A DNA stretch of 13,937 nucleotides from positions 1 through 13,937 of the forward strand of contig WLNV01000021.1 of the NCBI GenBank assembly GCA_009699615.1, read 5' to 3'. The notes below the pieces were generated by a model. It did not search any database. It worked only from the letters and a program-made list of their open reading frames with translations, and was not told the DNA's origin. This DNA comes from Actinomycetota bacterium (GTDB lineage Bacteria; Actinomycetota; Thermoleophilia; Solirubrobacterales; Solirubrobacteraceae). Positions 6,720 to 13,473 of this stretch are shown one piece after another. The stretch's first letter is position 1. Every line of letters starts with the position of its first letter. Both the position numbers and the translations under genes were made by a program.

Positions 6720-7553
6720 GTGCCGGTCCCTCGGCGCTTCGACCGGCGTATGCCGGATCGTGACACGACTCGGATCAACGAGAAAATTCGCGTTGCCGAA
6801 GTTCGGGTGATCGACGACGAGGGCGGTCAGGTTGGCATCCTCAAGATCGAAGATGCGCTGAAGCTCGCGGTCGAGAAGGGACTCGACCTCGTCGAGGTTG
6901 CGCCTGAGGCGAGCCCGCCGGTCTGCCGCATCCTTGACTACTCGAAGTACAAGTACGAGCTAGCGCAGAAAGCTAAGGCCGCGAAGAAGGGCCAGAAGCA
7001 GATCACGATCCGCGAAATCAAGTTCCGCCCGAAGATCGCTGAGCACGATTACGCGACGAAGAAGGGCCACGTAACGCGCTTCCTGATGCACAAGGACAAG
7101 GTCAAAGTTACGATCATGTTCCGCGGCCGCGAAGTAACGCACCCCGAGCTCGGTCGCGCGATCCTTGCTCGTCTGACGCGCGAACTGGAGCCGGTTGGCA
7201 CGGTCGAGCAGCGCCCCAACCTTGATGGCCGCAACATGACGATGGTCCTAGGCCCGAGCAAAGAGGTCATCAGCGGAGAGATCACCGAGTTCGAACCGCT
7301 CGATTTCAGCGCTGAGATTGCTGCCGCGCAGGCCGAAGCAGACGCCGAGGCGTTCGCACGGTCGATCGCAGCGTCGGCGCCTCCGCCGCGCCCAGCCGCT
7401 GTAGCACCGCCTGCCGAAATTGTCGAAGAGGTCGCCATCGAAGGAGACGGATCAGTCGAGCCGGAAGTCGCCGAGGCTGTCGTCGACGAAGTCGTCGAAG
7501 TAGTCGCGGAAGTTGTGCCCGAAGCGCCGGCCGAGACACCCGAAGCCTCTTAG
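6720..7553 (+). CDS. infC: Translation initiation factor IF-3 with long acidic C-terminal tail
   Basis: IF-3 binds the 30S subunit, checks the initiator tRNA and start codon, and keeps the subunits apart. The N-domain (RINEKIRVAEVRV to about 85), the basic linker (about 80-100), and the C-domain (IREIKFRPKIAEHDYATK to MTMVLGPSK, about 97-181) are all present. After residue 181 comes a tail of nearly 97 residues rich in Ala, Glu, Val and Pro, with runs such as VVDEVVEVVAEVVPEAP; classical IF-3 stops near residue 180. Actinobacterial IF-3 often has a tail, but this one is long and acidic. GTG 6720 gives 277 residues; ATG 6750 (MPDRDTTRINEK) gives 267 and is equally possible. Neither has a Shine-Dalgarno. 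An in-frame ATC at 6774 recalls the non-AUG infC starts of other bacteria. Confidence 0.95.
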   Translation: MPVPRRFDRRMPDRDTTRINEKIRVAEVRVIDDEGGQVGILKIEDALKLAVEKGLDLVEVAPEASPPVCRILDYSKYKYELAQKAKAAKKGQKQITIREIKFRPKIAEHDYATKKGHVTRFLMHKDKVKVTIMFRGREVTHPELGRAILARLTRELEPVGTVEQRPNLDGRNMTMVLGPSKEVISGEITEFEPLDFSAEIAAAQAEADAEAFARSIAASAPPPRPAAVAPPAEIVEEVAIEGDGSVEPEVAEAVVDEVVEVVAEVVPEAPAETPEAS

Positions 7554-7558
7554 GGCGT

Positions 7559-7595
7559 GGCGGCTTTGTACCCCCGCCGGGCTTGGCGCTAAGCC
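7559..7595 (+). promoter_or_regulatory. Two tandem small hairpins between infC and rpmI
   Basis: GGCGG (7559-7563) pairs with CCGCC (7574-7578), and GGCTT (7580-7584) pairs with AAGCC (7591-7595). They lie in the 77-nt gap before rpmI and upstream of its -10. Five-pair stems are weak; a pause site, processing site or part of the ribosomal-protein feedback target is possible. Confidence 0.3.
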
Positions 7596-7613
7596 GTTCT
7601 TCCGCCGAGTTTC

Positions 7614-7619
7614 TATACT
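7614..7619 (+). promoter_or_regulatory. Candidate -10 element (TATACT) for rpmI-rplT
   Basis: TATACT ends 11 nt before the rpmI ATG, predicting a leader of only a few nucleotides. No Shine-Dalgarno lies in the gap (CCCGGTTCGCG). This could supply extra rpmI-rplT transcript beyond infC read-through. Confidence 0.42.
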
Positions 7620-7630
7620 CCCGGTTCGCG

Positions 7631-7828
7631 ATGCCCAAGATGAAGACACATTCCGGCGCAAAGAAGCGCTTCAAGCTGACCTCGAAGGGGAAGGTTCGTG
7701 CGCGTAAAGCGATGTCGAGCCACATCCTCGAGAAGAAGTCACCGAAGCGTAAGCGCGGCTTCCGCAAGCCGGCTGAGGTAGCCGCGGTCGACGTCCCTCG
7801 CGTGAAGAGACTGCTGGGCGATCGATGA
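7631..7828 (+). CDS. rpmI: 50S ribosomal protein L35 (bL35)
   Basis: The 65-residue basic protein begins MPKMKTHSGAKKRFKLTSKG, the family hallmark, and continues with RARKAMSSHILEKKSPKRKR and a C-terminal RVKRLLGD. The length is standard. ATG 7631 is chosen because the conserved N-terminus starts there; an in-frame earlier start at 7583 would add 16 residues absent from the family. Its TGA overlaps the rplT ATG as ATGA (7825-7828), so L35 and L20 are probably made in equal amounts by coupling. It follows infC in the conserved infC-rpmI-rplT order. Confidence 0.98.
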   Translation: MPKMKTHSGAKKRFKLTSKGKVRARKAMSSHILEKKSPKRKRGFRKPAEVAAVDVPRVKRLLGDR

Positions 7829-8190
7829 CGCGCGTAAAGCGGTCGGTTTCGGCCAAGAAGAAGCGGCGCGCAACGCTCGAGCGGGCCAAGGGCTACCGCG
7901 GCACAGCGAACTCGAACTACCGTCGCGCGAAGGAAACGCTGATGAAGGCGGATTCCTACGCCTACCGCGATCGGCGCAACCGCAAGCGCGACTTCCGTCG
8001 CCTTTGGATCACCCGTATCAACGCCGCTGCGCGGCTCAACGGGATGACCTACGCAACCTTCATGCACGGCCTCAGCGAAGCTGGGATTGAGCTGGACCGC
8101 AAGGTGCTGGCTGACATCGCCGTCCGCGATCCTGAGACGTTCCGCCGATTTGTAGACGCCGCCCGAGAGGCGACGGCCGCCGAGTCCTAG
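7825..8190 (+). CDS. rplT: 50S ribosomal protein L20 (bL20)
   Basis: The 121-residue very basic protein binds 23S rRNA early in 50S assembly. The sequence has the family pattern: an extended basic N-terminus (MTRVKRSVSAKKKRR), AKGYRGTANSNYRRAKE, then AYRDRRNRKRDFRRLWITR, and a globular C-domain with LDRKVLADIAVRDPETF. In several bacteria L20 represses its own operon by binding the mRNA; the small hairpins upstream of rpmI are candidates, but this is inference. The start is the ATG in the ATGA overlap with rpmI. A strong intrinsic terminator follows 25 nt after the stop. Confidence 0.98.
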   Translation: MTRVKRSVSAKKKRRATLERAKGYRGTANSNYRRAKETLMKADSYAYRDRRNRKRDFRRLWITRINAAARLNGMTYATFMHGLSEAGIELDRKVLADIAVRDPETFRRFVDAAREATAAES

Positions 8191-8215
8191 ACTCAGCCGC
8201 CGTTTCGCCGCTATC

Positions 8216-8252
8216 GGGCGCCGCTTCCGCAAGGAGGGGCGCCCTTTTTTTT
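8216..8252 (+). terminator. Strong intrinsic terminator after rplT
   Basis: GGGCGCC (8216-8222) pairs with GGCGCCC (8238-8244). After one bulged G, CTTCC (8224-8228) pairs with GGAGG (8233-8237, one G-U) around a GCAA tetraloop, and eight T follow (8245-8252). The upper 3' arm GGAGG could also look like a ribosome site but is 32 nt from the next start. Only 17 nt separate the T-run from the methyltransferase ATG. A competing 4-bp hairpin, CGCC (8206-8209) with GGCG (8217-8220), would use part of the terminator's 5' arm. Confidence 0.9.
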
Positions 8253-8269
8253 GGAGCAAAACGAGACCG

Positions 8270-8971
8270 ATGACGATCCACAACCCACAACACCCAAACC
8301 TGAATCAGGTGACGTTGCTGCGCACGCGCCGCGGCCGGGATCGCAGCGGGCGCTTCGTCGCCGAAGGCGAGGACCTGATCGCCTCGGCGGCTGCGAACGG
8401 CTGGCAGCCGGTCGACTCTTTCGTCGCCGAGGGCAGCGGTCTTAGCGGCACAGAGGTCAGTGAAGAGGCTTTGGCCGAGGTGTCGGCGCTCGGGTCGGGA
8501 ACACGAGCGCTCGCGATCTACGAGCAACGTTGGGCGAAGCCGGTCGGGCCTTTGGCTATCTGGCTCCACGGAGTGGGCGACCCCGGCAACGTGGGAACGA
8601 TCATCCGCAGCGCCCACGCCTTCGGTGCTGCGAGTGTGATCCTTGGCCCGGGCAGCGCCGACCCGTTTGGTCCGAAGGCGGTGCGGGCGAGCATGGGCGC
8701 GATATTCAGCGTCGCTGTTGCGCGCGCAGACCGGCTCGACGAGCTGCCGGGGACGACCGTCGCGCTCGATGCCTCGGCGGAGATCCAGCTGGACGGTGCG
8801 CTCTGGCCGGAAGGCGAGCTGACGTTGCTGGTGGGAGCTGAACGGGAGGGCCTTCCGGAGTCGGTTACTGCCGCTGCCGACGAGGCTCGCTCGATCGCGA
8901 TCGACGGAGACTCCCTAAACGCCGCCATGGCAGCGACAATCGCGCTCTATTCATGCACGAGGAAGCTTTAG
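8270..8971 (+). CDS. SpoU/TrmH-family RNA 2'-O-methyltransferase
   Basis: The 233-residue product is a SPOUT (SpoU-class) enzyme that transfers a methyl group from S-adenosylmethionine to a ribose 2'-OH of rRNA or tRNA. An N-terminal substrate-binding domain (about 1-90, with GRFVAEGEDLI) precedes the knotted catalytic domain. Motif 1 is DPGNVGTIIRSAHAFGA (104-120, Arg113), then FGPKAVRASMGAIF (133-146), motif 2 LLVGAEREGLPE (186-197) and motif 3 SLNAAMAATIALY (215-227, Asn217). Gene order matches the tsnR-annotated gene between rplT and pheS in other actinobacteria; the exact RNA target cannot be told, so I give no symbol. The start is ATG 8270; GGAG at 8253-8256 is rather far (13 nt). The stop is 1 nt before the earliest pheS start, implying cotranscription. 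Confidence 0.92.
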   Translation: MTIHNPQHPNLNQVTLLRTRRGRDRSGRFVAEGEDLIASAAANGWQPVDSFVAEGSGLSGTEVSEEALAEVSALGSGTRALAIYEQRWAKPVGPLAIWLHGVGDPGNVGTIIRSAHAFGAASVILGPGSADPFGPKAVRASMGAIFSVAVARADRLDELPGTTVALDASAEIQLDGALWPEGELTLLVGAEREGLPESVTAAADEARSIAIDGDSLNAAMAATIALYSCTRKL

Positions 8972-8972
8972 G

Positions 8973-10049
8973 GTGGCGACGATGATCGAACGGGTAACTG
9001 AGATTCAGAAGCAAGCCGAAGCTGAAATCGCAGCCGCATCGAGCTCGGCCGCGCTCGAAGAACTTCGGGTGCAGTATCTCGGTCGCAAAGCAGAGCTCCC
9101 GCAGCTGCTTCGTGATGTCGCGCAGCTCCCGCCAGAGCAGCGCGGTGAAGCTGGCCGCACTGCAAATCAGGCGCGGCAGACGCTCGAGGTGATGATCGAG
9201 ACCGCCGCCGCCCGCTTCGAAGCCGACGAACTGAGCGCCGCGCTGGCCGACGACAACGTTGACATCACGCTCCCTGGCTCGCCGGCCGAGTCGTGCGGTC
9301 ACCATCACCTCCTCACCGCTACACGGCGCGAGATTGAGGATGTCTTCTGCGGGCTCGGCTACAGCGTCGTTGAGGGGCCTGAGGTGGAGACCGTTCACTA
9401 CAACTTCGACGCGCTCAACCACGACCCGGCGCATCCGGCGCGTGCTCGCAGCGACACCTTCTACATCGAAGGCGGAGGCGAAGGCTCAGAACAGACACTG
9501 CTGCGGACGCACACCTCTCCGATGCAGATCCGGATCATGGAACAGACGCCGCCGCCGATCGCGCTGATCGTCCCCGGCCGCGTCTTTCGCCGCGACAGCG
9601 ACGCAACACACACGCCGCAGTTCCACCAAATCGAAGGCCTTCTCGTTGACGAAGGCGTAACGCTGGCCGACCTCAAGGGGACGCTACTGGCGTTTGCCCG
9701 CGCGATCTTTGGCGCCGACCGAGAGCTGCGGCTACGGCCACACTTCTTCCCGTTCACCGAACCGAGCGTTGAGGTCGACGTCTCCTGCTTCATGTGCGAG
9801 AAGGGTGCGACATCGGGTGGGGAGCGCTGCTCTCTATGCAAGGGGACGGGCTGGCTCGAAGTCCTCGGCTCCGGAATGGTTGACCCGAACGTCTTCGCGG
9901 CCGTCAGCGAGCACGGATACGACCCCGACACGCATCAGGGCTTCGCCTTCGGCCTCGGTATTGAGCGGATCGCGATGCTCAAGCACGGCGTGCCGGACCT
10001 GCGGTTCTTCTATGAAAACGACCTGCGCTTCCTGCGCCAGTTTGGCTGA
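8973..10049 (+). CDS. pheS: Phenylalanyl-tRNA synthetase alpha subunit
   Basis: This is the catalytic subunit of the (alpha-beta)2 PheRS. An N-terminal coiled coil (about 1-90) binds tRNA-Phe. The class II core follows with motif 2 around RTHTSPMQ (178-185) and FRRDSDATHTPQFHQIEG (205-222), and motif 3 GFAFGLGIERIAML (323-336). A four-cysteine insert, CFMC (C272, C275) and CSLC (C286, C289), could bind zinc and occurs in a known subset of bacterial PheS. The 358 residues are typical. The start may be GTG 8973 (AGGA 9 nt upstream, within the methyltransferase end) or ATG 8982 (AGGG 8 nt upstream); the difference is three residues. It lies 1 nt after the methyltransferase stop and 9 nt before pheT. 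Confidence 0.98.
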   Translation: MATMIERVTEIQKQAEAEIAAASSSAALEELRVQYLGRKAELPQLLRDVAQLPPEQRGEAGRTANQARQTLEVMIETAAARFEADELSAALADDNVDITLPGSPAESCGHHHLLTATRREIEDVFCGLGYSVVEGPEVETVHYNFDALNHDPAHPARARSDTFYIEGGGEGSEQTLLRTHTSPMQIRIMEQTPPPIALIVPGRVFRRDSDATHTPQFHQIEGLLVDEGVTLADLKGTLLAFARAIFGADRELRLRPHFFPFTEPSVEVDVSCFMCEKGATSGGERCSLCKGTGWLEVLGSGMVDPNVFAAVSEHGYDPDTHQGFAFGLGIERIAMLKHGVPDLRFFYENDLRFLRQFG

Positions 10050-10058
10050 GGCGGAGTC

Positions 10059-12488
10059 ATGCGCGTCCCAATAGATTGGCTAAGTGAATACGTAGAGATT
10101 GAGCTCACCCCGGTCGAGCTCTCGGAGCGGCTGGCGATGACCGGCACCGAGGTTGCGCGGGTGCTCCATCACGGCCCTCTATCGGCCGACAACTTTGTCG
10201 TTGGCAAGGTCTTGAGCGCTGAGCAACATCCCGACGCCGACCGGCTCCGCGTCTGCAGCGTCGATACCGGCGACAGCGAACCGCGCACAATCGTCTGCGG
10301 CGCGCCCAACGTCGCGGCTGGCCAGACGGTCTCGGTAGCGCTTCCGGGCGCCGTGATGCCTGATGGCACGAAGCTCGGCGAAGCGAAACTGCGCGGAATC
10401 AAGTCCTCGGGAATGATTCTCGCCGAAGACGAGCTCGGGATCGGCGGCGAACACGACGGGATCATGGTCCTGACAGACGATCTTGCGGCCGGCACGCCGC
10501 TGGCTGGCGTCTTCGCGGTGTCCAGCGATGTTCTGGAGCCCGAATTGACGCCGAACCGCGGCGACTGCGGCGGCCTCTACGGCATCGCTCGCGAACTTCA
10601 CGCCGCCACCGGCGCCGCGCTGAGCGCGCCGCCCTGGTCCGACGATCCAGGCGCGTCGACGTTGGGCAGCGCCCCGGCCGGAATCAGCGTCACGGTCGAC
10701 GACGCCGCACTCTGCCCGCGTTTCACCGCCCGCATCTTCGAGAACGTCACCGTTGGCAGATCTCCGATTTGGCTGAAAGCGCGGCTCGCGGCTGCAGGCC
10801 AGAGGTCAATCAGCAATGTCGTCGACATCACCAACTACGTGATGCTCGTCAGCGGGCATCCACTTCACGCCTTCGACCTCGACCGCATTGCCGGCGGCGA
10901 GTTGACGGTGCGAGCGGCCCGTGACGGAGAGAAGCTGACAACGCTCGATGGTGAGGAGCGCACACTCGACGGTGACATCTGCCTGATCGCCGACGCCGAC
11001 GGGCCAACGTCGCTGGCCGGTGTGATGGGCGGCAGTCGCTCTGAGGTCAGCGATCAAACAACAAGCGTGCTGCTCGAGGTCGCGGTCTGGGATGGGGCCA
11101 ACATCAACCGCACTTCGACGCGGCTCGGCCTGCGTAGCGAAGCGTCGTCACGGTTCGAAAAAGGACTCTCTCCTGAGGGCGCGCTCGAAGCGCAGGCAAT
11201 GGCGAGCGCGTTGATGCTTGAGCTCACTGGCGCGACGCTCGTCGACGGCACTCTCGACGTCGGCGGCGACGGGCCTGCAGCGAACGTAATCAGGCTGCGT
11301 GACGCACGGATCATCTCGCTACTGGGTACCCCGATCGCTCGCGAGCGCTCGCAGGCCATTCTCGAAGCGCTCGGCTTTACCGTCACCGCCGCTGATGACG
11401 GGCTCGATGTGACCGTTCCGCACTGGCGGAGGGACGACGTGACCCGCGAAGCAGACCTGATCGAAGAGGTCGCGCGGATCAACGGCTTGGAATCACTGCC
11501 GGCGACGCTGCCGCTCAACCGCACTGGGCGAGCTGGCGGACTGAGCCATCAGCAGCGTCTCGTTCGCCGCGCCGAAGATGTCCTCGTAGGGCGTGGTCTC
11601 TGCGAGATCGTCGGCTGGTCGTTTGCCGATCCGCAGATCTGCGACCGCTTGTTGCTTGATGACGATCACCCGCTGCGGGCGCTCGTCGTGATCGAGAACC
11701 CGATGAGTTCGGCGCAGTCGGTGATGAGGCCTTCGATCCTTCCGTCACTGCTCGACGCTGCCGCGTACAACATGGCGCGTGGCGCAGAGGGCTGCGCGCT
11801 GTTCGAGTCAGGCTCGGTCTACCGCGCCGGACGGGGCGACGACGGGATGGCGGCCAGTGAGCATCATGGTCTCGGCGCGATCGTCACGGGGCCCGTGCGT
11901 GAGCCAAGCTGGGCAGACGCCCAACCGCCAGCGGCGCGGATCGAGACCGCACACGCCCTGGTCAGTTCGGTGCTCGGCGCGCTCGGCGTCGATTGGCAGG
12001 TCGAAGATGGAGAGCTGCCGTTCCTTCATCCGGGCCGTACCGCGATGATCCGCACGGCCGAAGGATTGCTCGGTTGGTTTGGCGAGGTTCACCCCGCCGT
12101 CGCTGCAAGCTGGGAGATCACTCAGCCGATCGCCGCGTTGGCAATTGACATTGGGCGTGCTGCTGCGCAGGCGCCGTCGCATTCAATCTTCACCGACCTG
12201 ACGAGCTTCCCACCGTTGCGGGAGGACCTCGCCGTAATCGTTCCCGCCGCCGTCACTGCAGCGAGCGTTGTCGCCTGCGTCACTGCGGCCGGTTCGCCAC
12301 TGGTCAGCCGCGCCGAAGTGTTCGACGTCTACAGCGGCGAACAGGTAGGGGAGGGGCGCGTTTCACTCGCGCTTCACGTCGATTACTCGGCTGGCGACCG
12401 GACGCTCAGCGACGAGGACGTAGCGCCTCTGCGCGAAAAGATCGTCGCTGCGCTGAAGGTCGAATTGGACGGTGAGCTTCGTGGCTGA
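10059..12488 (+). CDS. pheT: Phenylalanyl-tRNA synthetase beta subunit
   Basis: The 809-residue subunit completes PheRS and carries its editing site for Tyr-tRNA-Phe. Order of domains: B1 (MRVPIDWLSEYV), the EMAP-like tRNA-binding domain (about 40-150, HPDADRLRVC and GIKSSGMILAEDELG), B3/B4 editing domain (from about 200, with ISNVVDITNYVMLVSGHPLH), B5 (VTVPHWRRDDVTREADL and following), the inactive class II-like core, and the C-terminal FDX-ACB anticodon domain (about 710-809, FPPLREDLAVIV to LREKIVAAL). Length is standard. ATG 10059 has GAGG with a 7-nt spacer, overlapping the pheS stop region. Its 3' end overlaps argC by up to 17 nt, so argC is translated from the same message. Confidence 0.98.
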   Translation: MRVPIDWLSEYVEIELTPVELSERLAMTGTEVARVLHHGPLSADNFVVGKVLSAEQHPDADRLRVCSVDTGDSEPRTIVCGAPNVAAGQTVSVALPGAVMPDGTKLGEAKLRGIKSSGMILAEDELGIGGEHDGIMVLTDDLAAGTPLAGVFAVSSDVLEPELTPNRGDCGGLYGIARELHAATGAALSAPPWSDDPGASTLGSAPAGISVTVDDAALCPRFTARIFENVTVGRSPIWLKARLAAAGQRSISNVVDITNYVMLVSGHPLHAFDLDRIAGGELTVRAARDGEKLTTLDGEERTLDGDICLIADADGPTSLAGVMGGSRSEVSDQTTSVLLEVAVWDGANINRTSTRLGLRSEASSRFEKGLSPEGALEAQAMASALMLELTGATLVDGTLDVGGDGPAANVIRLRDARIISLLGTPIARERSQAILEALGFTVTAADDGLDVTVPHWRRDDVTREADLIEEVARINGLESLPATLPLNRTGRAGGLSHQQRLVRRAEDVLVGRGLCEIVGWSFADPQICDRLLLDDDHPLRALVVIENPMSSAQSVMRPSILPSLLDAAAYNMARGAEGCALFESGSVYRAGRGDDGMAASEHHGLGAIVTGPVREPSWADAQPPAARIETAHALVSSVLGALGVDWQVEDGELPFLHPGRTAMIRTAEGLLGWFGEVHPAVAASWEITQPIAALAIDIGRAAAQAPSHSIFTDLTSFPPLREDLAVIVPAAVTAASVVACVTAAGSPLVSRAEVFDVYSGEQVGEGRVSLALHVDYSAGDRTLSDEDVAPLREKIVAALKVELDGELRG

Positions 12489-13473
12489 GAAACGGATTCT
12501 TGTCGCCGGGGCTTCCGGCTATGCCGGTGCGCTGGCCGCCGAGCTGGTCGATCGCCACCCGGCGCTGACGCTCGCTGCGGCGACGAGCCGCTCGGAGGCG
12601 GGCACGCCGCTCTGCGCTCTCTATCCGCAATATCGCTGCGACGCCGTGCTCGAAGAGTTCGTGCTGAGTGCCCACGGTCAGCTCGACGGCGCGATCGTCG
12701 CCTACCCTCACGGCGCGGCGGCACCCGTCGTCGCCGAACTGCGCGCCGAGGGGATTCCGGTCGTAGACCTCAGCGCCGACTTCCGCTTGAACGATCAGAG
12801 CGTTTACGAGCAGTGGTACGTGAAGCACCAAGCATCAGAGCTCCTCGACGGAGCCGTGTACGGCCTGCCTGAGCGCTACCGCGAGCAGATCAAGCGCGCG
12901 GGCCTTGTCGCCAACCCCGGCTGCTACCCAACCGCCTCAGTGCTCGCGCTGGCGCCGCTCGCACCGTTCATCGCCGACGTCGTGATCGACGCCAAGAGCG
13001 GCGTTTCGGGCGCTGGCCGCGAAGCGAGCGCCGTGACCCATTTCGTCAGCGTCGACGAGAACGTAAAGCCGTACGGCGTCGGCCAGCATCGGCACATGCC
13101 TGAGATTGATCAGGAACTCGCGCTGGCTGGCGCAGAGAACCTCTCCGTCACATTCACGCCGCATCTTGTTCCGCTCGACCAAGGTGAGCTGGTCAGCTGT
13201 TACGTCACGCTGACCGAAGCGGTTGACGTTGCCGCGCTCTACGCCGCGGCCTACGACGACGAACAGTTCGTCGAGGTCGTCGACCATCTCCCAGGCGTCC
13301 GCGAGGTGCGCGGAACGAACCTCTGCCGGATCAACGCCACTCTTGACGAACGGACCGGCAAGGCCTTCGTCTTCGCCGTGATCGACAACCTCTGGAAGGG
13401 CGCTGCATCGCAGGCAATCCAAAATCTCAACCTGATGCTGGGGCTTCCTGAAGAGCAGGGGATCGAGCTGTGA
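12472..13473 (+). CDS. argC: N-acetyl-gamma-glutamyl-phosphate reductase
   Basis: ArgC reduces N-acetyl-glutamyl-5-phosphate to the semialdehyde with NADPH, the third step of arginine synthesis. The nucleotide-binding motif GASGYAG is at 13-19, the catalytic cysteine is Cys151 in NPGCYPT, and the base is a histidine of HRHMPEI (206-212). SGVSGAGR and the C-terminal KGAASQAIQN are also diagnostic. At 333 residues it is slightly below the usual 340-350. Starts are GTG 12472 (17-nt overlap with pheT) or GTG 12481 (8-nt overlap, MAEKRILVAGAS); I cannot decide. There is no room for a separate promoter with an ARG box outside pheT. Its TGA overlaps the argJ GTG. Confidence 0.97.
   Translation: MSFVAEKRILVAGASGYAGALAAELVDRHPALTLAAATSRSEAGTPLCALYPQYRCDAVLEEFVLSAHGQLDGAIVAYPHGAAAPVVAELRAEGIPVVDLSADFRLNDQSVYEQWYVKHQASELLDGAVYGLPERYREQIKRAGLVANPGCYPTASVLALAPLAPFIADVVIDAKSGVSGAGREASAVTHFVSVDENVKPYGVGQHRHMPEIDQELALAGAENLSVTFTPHLVPLDQGELVSCYVTLTEAVDVAALYAAAYDDEQFVEVVDHLPGVREVRGTNLCRINATLDERTGKAFVFAVIDNLWKGAASQAIQNLNLMLGLPEEQGIEL

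Noticed and set aside
7306..8283. 325-codon frame on the - strand across infC-rpmI-rplT
   Set aside because: It is Arg/Leu/Pro-rich and lies antisense to three certain genes, a known artefact of GC-rich DNA.
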